Source: Heterohyrax brucei (lineage: Eukaryota; Chordata; Mammalia; Hyracoidea; Procaviidae). From it: a stretch of 64,000 nucleotides of DNA. Below the pieces are notes generated by a model. It saw nothing but the letters and a program-made list of their open reading frames with translations, was not told the origin of the DNA and searched no databases. Below, piece by piece: positions 23,863 to 35,654 of the stretch. Position numbers and translations under genes: made by a program. The stretch lies in assembly GCA_028571685.1 (NCBI GenBank), contig CM053144.1, forward strand, positions 100,966,171 through 101,030,170, read 5' to 3'. Each line of letters begins with the position of its first letter. Within the stretch, counting starts at the first letter, position 1.

Positions 23863-26099
23863 AAAGTTTAGTCTTAAGAGAACATAGTGGGAGGATTCAC
23901 ACTACCTGACCTTAAAACCTACTACACTGCCACAGTAGTCAAAATAGCCTGGTACTGGTACAAAAATAGACATCTAGACCAATGGAACAGAACAGAGAAC
24001 TCAGAAATAGTATCATCCTCCTATGAGTAGTTGATATTCGACAAATACTCAAGGTTGTAAACTGGGGTAGAAACAGTCTCTTTAACAAATGGTGTTGCCA
24101 AAATTGGATACCCATCTACAAAAAGCTGAAACAAGACCCATATCTCACACCTTACACAAAAACTAACTCAAAATGGATCAAAGATGTAAATATCAAACCT
24201 AAAACAATAAAGGTTATGGAAGAAAAATAGTGACAACAATGGGAGTTCTAATAAATGACTCTGACTACAAAATCTTACCAACAACACACAGACAGCAGAA
24301 AATAGATAAGTGTAAACTACTAAAAATCAAATGCTTATGCTCATCCAAAGGCTTTGTCACGAGAGTTAAAAGACCACCTATAGAATGGGAAAAAATATTT
24401 GGCAACTACATATCAGATCATCTGATTTCCATAATCTGCAAGGTACCATAAAATATCAATAAGAAAAAGGTAAATAATTCAATTACACAGTGTGCAAAGG
24501 AGATGGACAGACACTTCACCAAAGAAGACAGCCAGACAGCAAAAAGACATATAAGGAAATGTTTACAATCATTAGCTGATAGAGAAATCTAAACCAAAAA
24601 TACAATGAGATACCATTTCACCCCAACAAGGTTGGCAATAATCCAAAAAACACAAACAACAAATGCTGAAGAGGCTGTGGAGAGGTTGGAATTCTCCTAT
24701 GCTGGTGGGACTGTAAAACAGCACAAACTTTTCAGAAAGCAATTTGCCACTTTCTTAAAAAGCTAGAAATAGAAATGTCACATGAGCCAGCAATCTCGCT
24801 GCTTGCAATATATCCTACAGAAACAAAGGTGGTCACTTGAACACATACTTTCATGTGAATATTTATTGCAGCACTGTTCACAATAGCAAAAAGATGGAAT
24901 CAACCTAGGAACCCATCAACAGATGAATGGATAAACAAACTATGGTGCATATACACAATGGAACACTCTGCAATGATAAAGAAACAATGATGATTTTAGG
25001 AAGCATTTCATAACCTGGTTTCAACTGGAAAACATTATGCTGAGTGAAATCAGTCAGCTGCAAAAGGACAAATAATGTATGAGACCTCTGCTATAAGGAC
25101 TTAAAATGGATTTGTGTATAGAAGAAAAGACTCTGATGGCTACAAGGGTGGGGAAGGAGGGAAAGGGATGTTCACAGATTAGATAGTCCATAGGAATTTG
25201 GTTAAGTGAAGGGAGTGGCAACATGCAGTAGAGGGGAGATCAGCATAACTAGACTATACTATAAACTGAAAGGGTTTCTAAACGCAACACAACATTTCAA
25301 AGGATAGAGTAGAAGAGACAGAGGTTGGGAGACCATGTTTTCAGGGAACATCAAGGTCAATTGGCATAACTAGTTTTTTGCTAAGAGAGTCTTCTGCACC
25401 CCATATTGGTGAGTGGCATCTGGGATCTTAAAAGCTTAACAAGCTGCCATCTGAGGAACACCATATGGTCCCAACCCATGTGGAACAGAGGACGAGCAAG
25501 AACATCAAAGACATGAGGAAAAATGAGTCCAAGAGACAGAAAGATCCATTTGGATGAGAGGCCACACCAGCATGAGACCAGAAGGACCAGATGGTGTCCA
25601 GCTACCATCAAAGTCAGCCATGATGGGGACACAATATACAGTCCCCGATGTAGCACAAGAGAAAGAGGTGTATAGTTCAATAATACTACTAAAAGACCAG
25701 AATTGATGGTCTGACAGTCTGGAAGTTCCCCTGGGAACATGGCCCCTAGACTTGCTGCTGGTACAGACTGAAACCAGCACCTGAGGTCAACTCTTCAGAC
25801 AAGAATGGACTGGACTCAGATACATGATGTGAGCATGTAGTGGTTGTACTTTATGGTTTTATATCTTTATAGGTTGGTGTCCTACTGGTTTCTTTCTAGA
25901 TAGGAGAAGAAAGAGTAGAAAGGAGGGGACAGGTGTTCATTAAGAGGATACTAGAAGTAAAGAGTGAAAAGAAAGAGTGTGCTGTTGCAGCTTGAGGACA
26001 GGAGACAGAGTTGCAGGTAGGCGGGCATGCAAAATTAATTTGTATACTTTCACTTAATGATAATAATAATAATAATAAAGAAATAAAGATTTAGTCTTA
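23863..26099 (+). mobile_element. 5'-truncated L1 nested in antisense L1
   Basis: L1 body 23877-26084, flanked by aaagtttagtctta (23863-23876) and aaagatttagtctta (26085-26099), a target-site duplication with a one-base length difference. It starts inside ORF2 (cacactacctgaccttaaaa, the region just after the reverse transcriptase). It then has the Cys-rich end of ORF2, the 3' UTR (atctgggatcttaaaagctt) and an AATAAT-rich tail. Broken frames remain, such as the 73-codon piece at 24230-24451. It is less diverged than its host sequence. Confidence 0.92.
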
Positions 26100-26650
26100 T
26101 TCATTCTCCTTATAAGTGACTTTTCATTTTTCCTTATTTATTCTTAGGATTCTTTCATTGTCTTTGGTTTTGGAAGATTAATTATCATAAGCATCTTTCA
26201 CGATATCAGGGAAGCTATCTGCCAGCAAAACTTCAGCTATTCTCTGTGTATGCTTTTGCCATCCCATGTTCTGAAATACCAATTACATGTAAATTTGCGC
26301 TTTAGACAGCATCTTAGGCTTTCTGCATTTGTCTTCAGTTTTTTTTTTCCCTCATTTTTCCTCAAACACATTGGCATCAAAAATTTGTCTTCACATTCAC
26401 TGGTTCTGTATTCCATTGTTTCAATTCTGCTTTGATGTCTTTCTATTCAGTTGTCTATCTCTGAAACGTATTGTTAATCTTTTAGATTTCTACTTGTTGT
26501 TTTGTAGTTTCCAATTATGTTTATTTATTTATTTATTTATTTTGTACTGTTTTCCTAAATTCTTCTATTGATTTGTCTGTTATTTCTTTGGTATTGGTTA
26601 TGTTTTCCTTCCTTCTCTTGATCGGTTTTTTGAACTTTTGGAGAGTCCTG
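26100..26650 (-). mobile_element. ancient L1-like sequence, antisense, right part
   Basis: Continues the host element of the nested L1: ttcattgtctttggttttgg, then gacagcatcttaggctttct and 'cattcactggttctgtattc'. This resembles antisense old L1 or HAL1-type sequence. A (TTTA)n run sits at 26520-26542. Confidence 0.5.
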
Positions 26651-27029
26651 GCTGCTTGGTTAGGAGGCATTCTACCATCTACAAGAGTGCATCACAGAGG
26701 AGATTGTGCATCTAGCCCTTGGTCCCCCAGTACAGGTGGCTACAGGGAACAGGAGGCACCACTGGTGCTCCAGTTCCTGGTGCTGGTAGCTAGAGGGATG
26801 AAGAGCAAGGCTGGCAGTAAGACTACAAGCAAGCTGCTAGCTCAGGTCACAAGAACCACAGGTCAGCCAAACAGGAACCAGTGACAGAATCCAGAGTGCA
26901 TAAAAGCCACTAATCTTGTCATAATGTTCACTTACAGTCAATTCAGGCCACATGCCCAAGGAAATTATTTTCAACTGATTGGTTACTCACAGCAGGTCTC
27001 ATCATGGGGGTGATCATTAAGCAATTAAT
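26651..27029. other. GC-richer stretch, possibly end of the antisense L1
   Basis: A GC-richer segment with a chance open frame (103 codons, 26573-26884). It may be the 5' UTR of the antisense L1, but I cannot align it to a copy within the window. Confidence 0.35.
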
Positions 27030-27190
27030 ACACACAGTGTTTTAAGACATTGGTTTCCTCTCAACAGGTCAACACTCTCCCTGTCTTGTCTTTGGGTTTC
27101 TTGCTAGCAGGTTTCATGACCCCTCTCACCTTCTCTACCTTGTCCCTGGGCTAGTGTGCCCATTTAGTCTTGCTTTGTTTTACAGGTCTG
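27030..27190 (-). mobile_element. L1 3' UTR fragment, antisense
   Basis: Contains a gacattggtttcctc block, caggtcaacactctccctgt, ctagtgtgcccatttagtct and tgctttgttttacaggtctg. This is the same antisense 3' UTR order as at 21850-22060 but less decayed. It is cut at 27191 by an AfroSINE. Confidence 0.6.
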
Positions 27191-27330
27191 TGGAAACCCT
27201 GATGGTGTAGCAGATACATGCTATAGCTACTAACCAAAAGGATGTCAGTCCTTGGAAACTCTATGGGGCAGTTCAACTCTGTCCTATAGGGTTGCTATGA
27301 GTTAGAATCTACTGCAATGGGTTTGGGTTT
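27191..27330 (+). repeat. AfroSINE, internally deleted
   Basis: Head tggaaaccctgatggtgtag. About 25 bp between the second head box and ccttggaaac is missing (aaggatgtcagtccttggaa). The tail reads tgctatgagttagaatctac. Confidence 0.9.
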
Positions 27331-28040
27331 AGTCTTTACATCTCACTTCACTTTCCTCATGGCAGTATGTTCCTATCGTAGAAACAGGTACTATCTTTCA
27401 ACAAATTCTGTCATCTAATAATGCCAGGAAACCCTAGTTTGAACAAAACTTCTAAGACTTCTCTACTACGAGACTTATGAGTGTCTCCAGTCATTTGATG
27501 TTCACTGTAAATCTCTAAGAGATTTATAGCATTTTCAGTTTTTGGCAATTAACCATTGTATGAAGTAAAATTTTTAGAAAATTCCACTATTTGCTTTGTG
27601 AGAGATTCCTTAATAATTACCTTGGTTGTCCCGTCTTAACAAAAAAAGCTTGATTCTATCACATATCAACATTGCATGAAAATTGTTAAAGAATAAAGAT
27701 ATAAACTAATTTGAAGTTTAAAGATACTTGTGTATATATATATATATATGAGTAAAGTGGAACTGACCTTTTTCATAAGGAATTGAATTCACCATCCAAC
27801 CTGTTAGTCTCCCTGCTCTACCATTCTGAGATTCTTGTGTGCAATCCTAGATTTGTAGATACAAGGCTGAGAAAGCAGTGACTTAGTCCTAATCTTACGT
27901 CTTCAGTTTCAGTTAACTTAGTTAACACGTTGAGAGTAACTTGTTTAAGGCTGCGAAGAAGGCTGGTGGTGGCACTTGGAGAAGAGTGAAACAACCTGCG
28001 TTTAACTGCACTGGTGATTTCATTACATCCATTTGCTCAG
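27331..28040. other. intergenic stretch
   Basis: No gene recognised. A short (TA)n microsatellite lies at 27733-27750. Confidence 0.5.
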
Positions 28041-28146
28041 TTCTGTAGAGCTGATTTGACGCATGGTGACCTCATATATTACAGAATAAAACTGCTCCAC
28101 TGGATTTTCTTGGCTGTTATCTTCACAGAGGATCACCAGGCCTTTC
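28041..28146 (-). repeat. AfroSINE long variant, head missing
   Basis: Antisense tail and middle: gagctgatttgacgcatggt, then ttttcttggctgttatcttc, the central block unique to the long variant. It ends gatcaccagg and then joins RTE sequence. Confidence 0.7.
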
Positions 28147-28814
28147 TTCTCTTCTAACGGTTATTGTTCCTAGGTACCATTGAGATGGTTCCAACTCATA
28201 GCAATCTTGTGTACAAGACTATGAAAAACCTCCCAGTCCTCCACCATGCTCACAAGTGCTGGTTTATTTGAGCCCACTGTTGAAGCCATTGTGTCAATCA
28301 TTCTTGTTGTCTGCCTCATTTTTGCTGACCTTCTTCCTTACCTAGTATGATTTCCTTCTCCAGGGACTAGCCCCTCATGATAACATGTTCAAAGTATGTG
28401 AAATAAAATCTTACCATCCTCTCTTCTGAGCAGCATTCTGGCTGTATTTCCGAGACAGATTTCTTCATTCTTCTGGCAGTCCATAATGTGTTCAATATTC
28501 TTCACCAACACTGTAATTAAAATTATTCTTTGGTCTTCCTTATTCGCTGTACAGGTGTCCCATTCGTATGAGGCAATTGAAAATACCATGGCTTAGATCA
28601 CATGCATCTCAGTCCTCAAAATGATATATTTGCTTTAAAACACTTTAAACCAATGCAATGTGGCTTTTGATTTCTTGACTGCTGCTTCTATGATTGTTGG
28701 TTGTGAATCCAAATAGAATAACATCCATCAACACTTCAGTCTTTTCTTGGTTTATCATGATGTCACTTACTGGTCCAGTTGTGAGAATTTTTATTGTATA
28801 TTGATGTAGTAGTC

Positions 28815-28985
28815 TGAAGGCTGTAGTTTTTTTTTTTGTTTTTTTTTTTTTTTGACTTCAACAAACAAAATAAGGAATGCTTCAAATATTTGTATGTCTT
28901 CCTTCTGCGGGGACAGTACCAATCTTCCATGTATCATGGCAATTTAAGGATATGGCCTACCAAAGCGAGCACTGAAAGCTGTAGT
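28815..28985 (-). mobile_element. L1-type retroinsertion of U6 RNA, with target duplication
   Basis: Direct repeats tgaaggctgtagt (28815-28827) and tgaaagctgtagt (28973-28985) flank a T-run (28828-28853, the antisense poly(A)), a 13-bp tag and a U6-like body. This is the signature of L1-mediated retrotransposition of a cellular small RNA. The duplicated target belongs to the RTE copy, so the insertion is younger than the RTE. Confidence 0.85.
28867..28972 (-). pseudogene. U6 spliceosomal snRNA retropseudogene
   Basis: The minus strand begins gtgctcgctttggtaggcca, matching the start of U6 snRNA, the catalytic-core RNA of the spliceosome. It ends aagcattccttatttt, matching the U6 3' end before the oligo-U. 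The length of about 106 bp equals the full RNA. The middle carries many changes: the region matching the invariant ACAGAGA box reads acatgga, so it could not work. No U6 promoter elements (TATA box at about -25, proximal sequence element) are visible upstream, where RTE sequence lies. The body is full-length but clearly old. Confidence 0.9.
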
Positions 28986-29288
28986 CTTTCATCTTCATTG
29001 CTAAGTGTTCTGAGTCCTCTTCTCTTTCAGTAACCAAGGTTTTTTCATCTACATATCTCAGGTTTGTTACTGAGTCTTTGTCCATTCCTGAGACAGCATT
29101 CTTCTTCATATAGTTCAGTTTCTCAGATTACTTGCTCAGCATGCAGATTGATTACCTATGGTGAAAGAACACAGTCTTGACAGACAATTTTCCTGACTTT
29201 AAACCACACGGTATCCCCTTATTCTGCCGGAATAGTTTTCTCTTGGCCTATGTCAGGTTTCACATGAGCACCGTTAAGTATTCTGTAC

Positions 29289-29330
29289 ACCGCTGGTGGT
29301 CAAACTGCCAACCTTGTACCACCCAGGCTT
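29289..29330 (-). repeat. AfroSINE head fragment
   Basis: cgctggtggtcaaactgcca and ccacccagg are antisense SINE pieces, fused to the truncated RTE. Confidence 0.5.
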
Positions 29331-29350
29331 ATTTACACCTCCTAAGGTGA

Positions 29351-29488
29351 ACAAACAAAAGTGTTGCTGTTGAGTTAATTACAACTCTTAGAGACCCTAT
29401 AAGACAAAGTAGAAGTGCCCCAAATGATTCCCAAGGACTGTCTTGGTTTGCAGCTGTACCTTTTAACCATTAGGCCACAAGGGTTTTG
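29351..29488 (-). repeat. AfroSINE, short variant
   Basis: Antisense copy from gttgctgttgagttaattac to ccattaggccacaagggttt. Confidence 0.9.
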
Positions 29489-29575
29489 ACCTCCAGATCA
29501 ACTCTCTTGTATCAAACAGAATGTAAAGCACAACCTGTTTTGGAAATGACGGAATTACTTGTGCCGATATTATTG

Positions 29576-31290
29576 CTGTTTTTAGGTGCCATGGAGTCAA
29601 TTCCAAATCATAGTGATTCTATGTACAACAGAATGAAATATTACCTGATCATGTGCCATCTTCACAATCATTGTTATGCTTGGGCTTCTTGTCACAGTTA
29701 CTGTGTCAATCCATCTCACTGAGGGTCTTCGTCTTTTTCACTGACCCTCTATCAAGCATAATGAACTTCTCCAGGGACTGATCCCTTCTGATAACATGTC
29801 CAAAGTATGTGAGATGTAGGTAGTCTTGGCATCCTTGTGTCTCAGGAGCAATCTGGTTGTACTTCAAGACAGATTTGTTTGTTCTTTTGGCAGTACATGG
29901 TATATTCAATATTCTTCGCCAGTACATTTCAAAAGTATCAGTTCTTCTTTGATATTCCTTATTTATTGTCCAACTTTTCATACATATGAGGTGATTGAAA
30001 ACACCATGAATTGGGTCAAGCACATGTTAGCCTTCTGGGTGACATCTTTGCTTTCCAAGGCTTTAAAGAGGCCCTTTGCAGCAGATTTGCTCTATGCAAT
30101 ATGTCTTTTTACTTCTTGATTGCTGCTTCCATGTGTGTTAATTGTGGATCCAAGTAAAATAAAACCCTTGACAACTTCAGTCATTTCTCCATTGTATCAC
30201 GATGTCATTTATTGGTCTATTTGTGAAGATTTTTGTTTCCTTTATGTTGAGTTGTAATCACTGTGGTCTTTTATCTTCACTTACATTTCAAGTTCTCTTC
30301 ACTCTCAGAAAGCAAGGTTGTATCATTTGCATGATGCAGATTGTTAATGAGTCTTCTTCCAATACTGACACCCAGTTCTTCTTTGCATAGTCCAGTTTCT
30401 CAGATTATGTGCTCATGTTGCAGACTGAACAAATACAGTGAATGGATACAGCTCTGGTGCATATCTTTCCTGACTTGAAACCACATACTATGTCTTTGTT
30501 CTGTTTGAATGACTGCCTCTTGATCTATCAGATTCCTCATGAGCACAATTAAATGTTCTGGAGTACCCAGTCTTTGCAATGTTGTTCTTAATTTGTTATT
30601 ATTGACACACATGAATGCCTTTGCATTGTCGATAAAACACAGATAAACATCCTTCTGGTATTCTCTGCTTTCTTCCAAGATCCATCTGAGTTTAGCAAAT
30701 GATATCCCTGGATCTATATCCTCTGCTGAATCCTTGAATTTCTAACAGTTTCCTGTCAATGCACTGCTGTAACCACTTTTGAATGATCTTCTGCAAAATT
30801 TTACTTTATTGTGAAATTTTGCTTTATTAAAGATTTTATTTTTCTATGAATTCCACATTCAGTTGCATCACCTTTCTTGGAAATTGACAGAAATCTGGAT
30901 CTCTTCCAGTCGGTTGGCCAGGTAGCTGTCTTCCAAATTTCTTGGCATAGACATCTGAACACTTCCAGTGCTGAATCTGTTTGTTGAAACATTTCGATTG
31001 ATATTGCGTCAGTTGTTAGAGCCTTATTTCCCACCAATGCCTTCAGTGCAGCTAGGACTTCTTCCTTCAGCGTCATCAGTTCCTGACCACATGCGACCTC
31101 CTATTCTTTTTTGGTATGGTATCTCTGTGTATTCCTTTTACCTTCTTTTGATGTTTCCTCTGTTGTTTTAATATTTTCCCCTTAGAATTCTTCAGCATTA
31201 TACCTGAGGATTGAATTATTTTCTTCAATTCTTTCACCTTGAAAAATGCATAGAACTTTCTTCCTTTTTGGTTTTATCTTTTTTTGTCAA
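29576..31290 (-). mobile_element. RTE-clade LINE, reverse transcriptase and 3' end, antisense
   Basis: A second RTE copy in the same orientation, 5' truncated at about 31290. It runs from the tail (ttaggtgccatggagtcaat) through the C-terminal part to the reverse transcriptase N-terminal part. Minus-strand frames include 'YWRRILNIPCTAKRTNKS' and FGHVIRRDQSLEKFIMLDRG at 29706-30023. Another is ALKALVGNKALTTDAISIEM, then 'LCQEIWKTATWPTDWKRS', at 30801-31076. The frame is broken in several places. The endonuclease domain is absent because of truncation. Confidence 0.9.
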
Positions 31291-32346
31291 TATTATTAAC
31301 TAAAAAGTGTAATTTTATATTCTCTTAAAGCAATGAAACAGTGGTATTTTTCTTAAAGATGACTGTTCATGATGATCATTTCAGAGCTGCTTTAATCCTT
31401 CTAATTTCTAAAAGTTATTTGTTATTTCTTAGTCAGTAAAGACAGTGTTTTCATTGAAACAAAAAAATGAAGACAACCATCTAACCAACTTAGAAGTTTC
31501 AATTTTAATAACTTTATTCTAAAATAGTATTTAATATTATATTTAATAAAATAATAGCAGATAATTATTACAGCTGGTTTTTTCTATCCAGAAGAAGCTG
31601 TGAATAATTTTGGCTTTATAACCATGTTATTTTATAAAATACAGAGCAAACTGAGCATATCTGATCACCTTATTGCCAGAAGATAAATTAAATCTATTTT
31701 TTGTGCATTTGTGTATGCTAGCAATACATATTATTACTTTACTTGTGCTAATACCAAAAAAATAAAGCATATGTTGGTAAGTTACGAGAAATGTTAAAAA
31801 AAAATTCAATTTTCCTCTGCTTCACAAAAGATGTGTCTACTCTTAACAGATGCAAGGAATAAGCTTAGAAAAGAAAATAAGCCTACTCAATCTTCTGCTT
31901 TTTAGTACTAGCTTATTGAAGGAATCCTTAACTAATGGACTCAATTATTCAGATAATTAACTAGGAACCAGATAAGTCAAAGACTATAATGGGTATGCAT
32001 GTTACAATTGCTTCTGTATTTCCATTACCTCTTACTAATAGATATTTCTACTATAGTTTTCAGATTTTTTACATCACCTCTTTTAATTATTGTAGATAAA
32101 ACGACTAAAAAAATCTGTGGCATTTTGTTTTCATTCAGGTTGAAAAAAATGAAGCAAAAATCCCAAACCTATCACCAAAATATGGCATGTGGCCAGAAGG
32201 TATCCTGGGTTAGTGGCTGAGCAGCCTTGATTCTCACCCCATCATGAAACAACTTGAAATTTGGAAAACTCAGTTTCTGTATTTATCAGTGCTTTTGTCC
32301 CTTTCAGATAACATCTTGCCAGTGCTTTCTAGATTCCTCTAGCAGC
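31291..32346. other. AT-rich intergenic stretch
   Basis: No gene or named repeat recognised. Confidence 0.5.
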
Positions 32347-32906
32347 CCATCATGGATGAATTGTGTCCCTCCCCAAAACTGTGTGTAGTAATTTGACTGA
32401 GCTAGTGATTCCCAGTGCTGTGTGACTACCCTGCATTTTGTGATTTTCTGATGCTGTAAATCCTAATCTCTGCCCGTGGTTAACAGACTGGATTTGTGTT
32501 AAAGAGGATTAGTATGGAATTGTAAAACCCTTCCTAAGATCACCTCCCTGCTCCAAAATAAAGACAGTTGCCCTAGAGTGTGGTTTGTACCACACTTTAT
32601 ATTTTTATCCTACGTGAGATAAAAGAAAGAGAATCAAGCAGATTTGGAACTTCGTACCACCAAGAAGCAGCACTGGGAGTAGAGCATGTCCTTCAGAGCT
32701 AAGGTTCCGGTGCTGAGATGCTCCCTGGACAAAGACTGATGCAACACAAGAATTTTCCTCTAGTGTCAGCAAACAGGGAAAGCCTTCCCCTGGAGCGGAC
32801 ACACTGAATTTAGACTTGTAGCCTACTGGACTGTGTAAGAACAAACTTGTCTTTGATAAAGCCATCAACTTGTGGTATTTCTGTTAGAGCAGTACCAGAT
32901 GACATG
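32347..32906 (+). mobile_element. MaLR-like LTR, full length
   Basis: Starts atcatggatgaattgtgtcc and ends with aaagccatcaacttgtggta, then tttctgttagagcagtacc. This is the order seen in MaLR-type LTRs (tgaattgtgtcc at the start; ttgtggta..ttgtta..agcagc at the end). It is longer than the MLT1 copy at 1384. The middle is unlike the MLT1 copies here, so it may be an afrotherian subfamily. Confidence 0.55.
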
Positions 32907-33107
32907 GTCACATGTGGTTGAAAAGTTTTTCTTCTCGTCTCTAGCCCCATCCCAGATTGAGTCCTTTTCCATACTGCTTATGAAGTCCTGGCATCTGCCA
33001 TGTTAGAATAATAGAACTAGGTTCTTAGTATGGTAGAGAAAAGGCAACAGAGACTCAGTATAACAACTTATGAAGTGAAGTCCTAACCAAGAGAATAAAA
33101 TGAAATG

Positions 33108-33266
33108 AAAAACAAAACATTGCCATCCAGTCAATTCAGACTCATAGTAATCCTAAAAGAGTACAACTGCCCCATAGAGCTTCAAAGGAGCGCCTGGTGG
33201 AGTTGAACTGGTGACCTTTTTGTTAGCAGCCATAGCTCTTAACCACTAAGCAAACCAAGGTTTCCA
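33108..33266 (-). repeat. AfroSINE, short variant
   Basis: Antisense, well kept: cattgccatccagtcaattc, then gagcgcctggtggagttgaa and cttaaccactaagcaaacca. Confidence 0.9.
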
Positions 33267-33275
33267 GAAAAAGAA

Positions 33276-33896
33276 GGTATTGATTTTGAAGATTATATAA
33301 AAATATTAAAAGGTGAGTGAATTTTGGTTTCATCTGTCCCATAAAACAAAGTTCAACTAGGGAATAAGATATGCAAAAAATTAATAAATAACTTATGAAT
33401 AAACAAAATAACAGTCTCTGAGTACATAAAATGTGCTTCTATAGCTAGTCAGGTAAGTGATCCAGTCACCAGTTTTTAAATCCTGGCCTGGATTGTGTGA
33501 AAATGAAACTATGATAATTCTACACTTGCTACAACCCAAGTTAACAGTCACTATCATACAGGCTTATTTATTTGTTTCACAAATACTGATCTAGTGAATG
33601 TTAGCAAGGAAGATTGTGCTTTCTTTGTACATATTTCCCCCTGAGACTTAACAGAGGAGAATACCACTGGTTCTTATCCATGCCTACCCTCCTCCTCAAA
33701 CTTCAGTTCCAAATGTAAGACAGTGATGTAAAATCAAGATACTTGGTAAAGGAGAGCTATTAAGAATTTTGAGGCCACTGTGGGAAGAGGATAGCACGGG
33801 AAAGAGCCTAGAGAAAAAGAATGACAATAAGAAGGAAAGATAAATGGATTAATTGGCAACACAGTGACAAAAATAAGTAATTCTTCTGCATTGTTC
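33276..33896 (+). repeat. unnamed dispersed repeat, copy A
   Basis: Longest copy of a family not recognised. It shares with copy B (35113-35604) the blocks aaaatgtgcttctatagcta, atcctggcctggattgtgtg, ttagcaaggaagattgtg and a 'tgggaagaggata...agagaaaaagaatga' stretch near the end. It shares its first 350 bp with copy C (61640-61961, reverse). There is no open frame, poly(A) tail or clear terminal repeats. Confidence 0.8.
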
Positions 33897-34667
33897 TTGG
33901 AACGATTTTGCCGATCCAGCAATACACTGAACAATAGTTGACTACCTATTCTGCACTATCATGTTCAGTTTTGCTTTCTCTCAGATTTTACAGTAGTGCA
34001 AATGAATGTAGTGCTTCTAAGTACACTAATGTTGAAATGCATGATAGAAAGCAAATACTTCCCAGCTGAAATATTAAACAGCTAATGCATGCAAAAGTAG
34101 CTCAGAACTATCTTCTTTTTCATAAAAATATCACAATTCTGATGGTATAGTGCTATAATTAGTAGAAAATTTTCTAGTTCTTCAGAAGAGGATATTGCTG
34201 CTCCCAAGAGCTATCTTACTATTTTCATGCTGTTTGCACTTTCCCTTTGGCAACTAACTATTTTATAACTTTATTCTTTCATGGCATTTCTCTTGTTCTT
34301 TTCAATTGTGCACTTTATTCCTCAGAAATAAATTATTCATCACATTTAATGTCATTCAGTTATCATTTCTCATTCTGTTAAATAACTAATGTTCTTCAGT
34401 TGTCAAGCATCCAAATTCCATGAATAAATTGTACACAATATTGTTTTATTCCTGATAGTGTTATTCAGCTTTATGATGTCTAAAGCAAATTGTCTTTAAA
34501 GGAATAAATCAAATGACATGATTTACTATACATTTGGAACAACAAAACACATTTACACTTGGCTTCAAAAATTCCACTGCATCTGGACTGAGTTAATTTG
34601 TTTTGCTAAGGAAAGAGGAAGGAATTAAGATCTTTGTGTAGGTAGCACAAGTGACTCTTAGTTACAT
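33897..34667. other. intergenic stretch, repeat-free
   Basis: AT-rich unique-looking sequence without mobile-element signatures, containing possible homeodomain-type cores (gctataattag). It may hold conserved non-coding sequence, which cannot be shown from one genome. Confidence 0.4.
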
Positions 34668-34750
34668 GAAAACAAAAAACATTGCTATTGAGTCGATTCC
34701 AACTTGTTGCAACTCTGTGGTTAACCTTTTGGTTAGTAGCCAAATTCTTA
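34668..34750 (-). repeat. AfroSINE, internally deleted
   Basis: Tail tgctattgagtcgattccaa joins directly to the head region ccttttggttagtagccaaa. About 65 bp of the body are missing. Confidence 0.75.
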
Positions 34751-34964
34751 TAGAAATAATAAACATTCTAAAGAAATAAGTATGATGTCTGAAGCAAGTG
34801 AGATAAAATTTTACAAATCAAGATATGGTGCTCAAAATTTATATCCATAACTGTAATAAATTATCAAATGCTCCATACATTATGAAATATTGTCATATTA
34901 ATAAATATTGCTTATATGCTATGAATGTAAAAAATAAACTGAATTGCACTGTTATTTTCTACAT

Positions 34965-35111
34965 ACCAAAACCCATTGATATTGAGGAGATTCTGACTTA
35001 CAGCAATCCTATAGGACAGATAATACTGTCCCGTATGGTTTCCAGGGAACAACTGGTAGACACAAACTGCCAACATTTTGCTTAACAGGCAAACATTTAA
35101 CCACTGCCCCA
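34965..35111 (-). repeat. AfroSINE at the edge of repeat copy B
   Basis: Antisense copy from cccattgatattgaggagat to acatttaaccactgcccc. It abuts the start of repeat copy B and may be what truncated that copy. Confidence 0.85.
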
Positions 35112-35112
35112 A

Positions 35113-35604
35113 AATAATAGTAGTCTCTGAGTATGTAAAATGTGCTTCTATAGCTAGTCAGATAAATGATTCAATCACCAGATTTTAAATCCTGGCCTGG
35201 ATTGTGTGAAAAATGAAAAAAAAAAAAAAAAAAAAAGACAATTCTACATCTGCTACAATCTCATTGCAATGGTCACTATCATATAGCCTTATTTATTTGT
35301 TATACAAATACTGATCTAGTGAATTCTAGCAAGGAAGATTGTGTTTTCTTTGTAAATATTTCACTCTGAGACTTGATGGTAGAGAATACCACTGCTTCTA
35401 ATGCATGCCTTCCTCATCGAACTTCAGTTCCAAATAGAAAATAGCCACTTACAACCAGCATCCCCAGAAAAGAAGAGAGGTTAAGAATCCTGAAGCCATT
35501 ATGGGAAGAGGATAACGTGGGAAAGAGACTAGAGAAAAAGAATGATAATAAGAAGGGACATAAGGATTAACTGGCAACTCAGTGATGAAAATAAATAATT
35601 CTTC
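35113..35604 (+). repeat. unnamed dispersed repeat, copy B
   Basis: Shares about 490 bp with copy A, in the same orientation, 1.8 kb away. By eye A and B are closer to each other than either is to C. A run of about 20 A at 35217-35236 replaces a short non-repetitive segment of copy A. The first 100 bp or more of copy A are missing here. Confidence 0.8.
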
Positions 35605-35654
35605 TAAGGCATTCTACCTATACAATATTAATGAGGGAGGATGGGCCACTGTTG

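Larger units (their letters stand above)
28150..29288 (-). mobile_element. RTE-clade LINE, 3' half, antisense
   Basis: Antisense order from tail (taggtaccattgagatggtt) through ctccagggactagcccctca, the complement of the conserved HVIRRD-type block. It then passes the 'tgaaaataccatggct' block and truncates near 29288. The reverse-strand frame is broken by stops; one 66-codon open piece is at 28389-28589. A U6 retropseudogene interrupts it at 28828-28972. Confidence 0.85.

Noticed and set aside
27733-27752. (TA)n run as a possible promoter or origin
   Set aside because: Simple microsatellite without supporting context.
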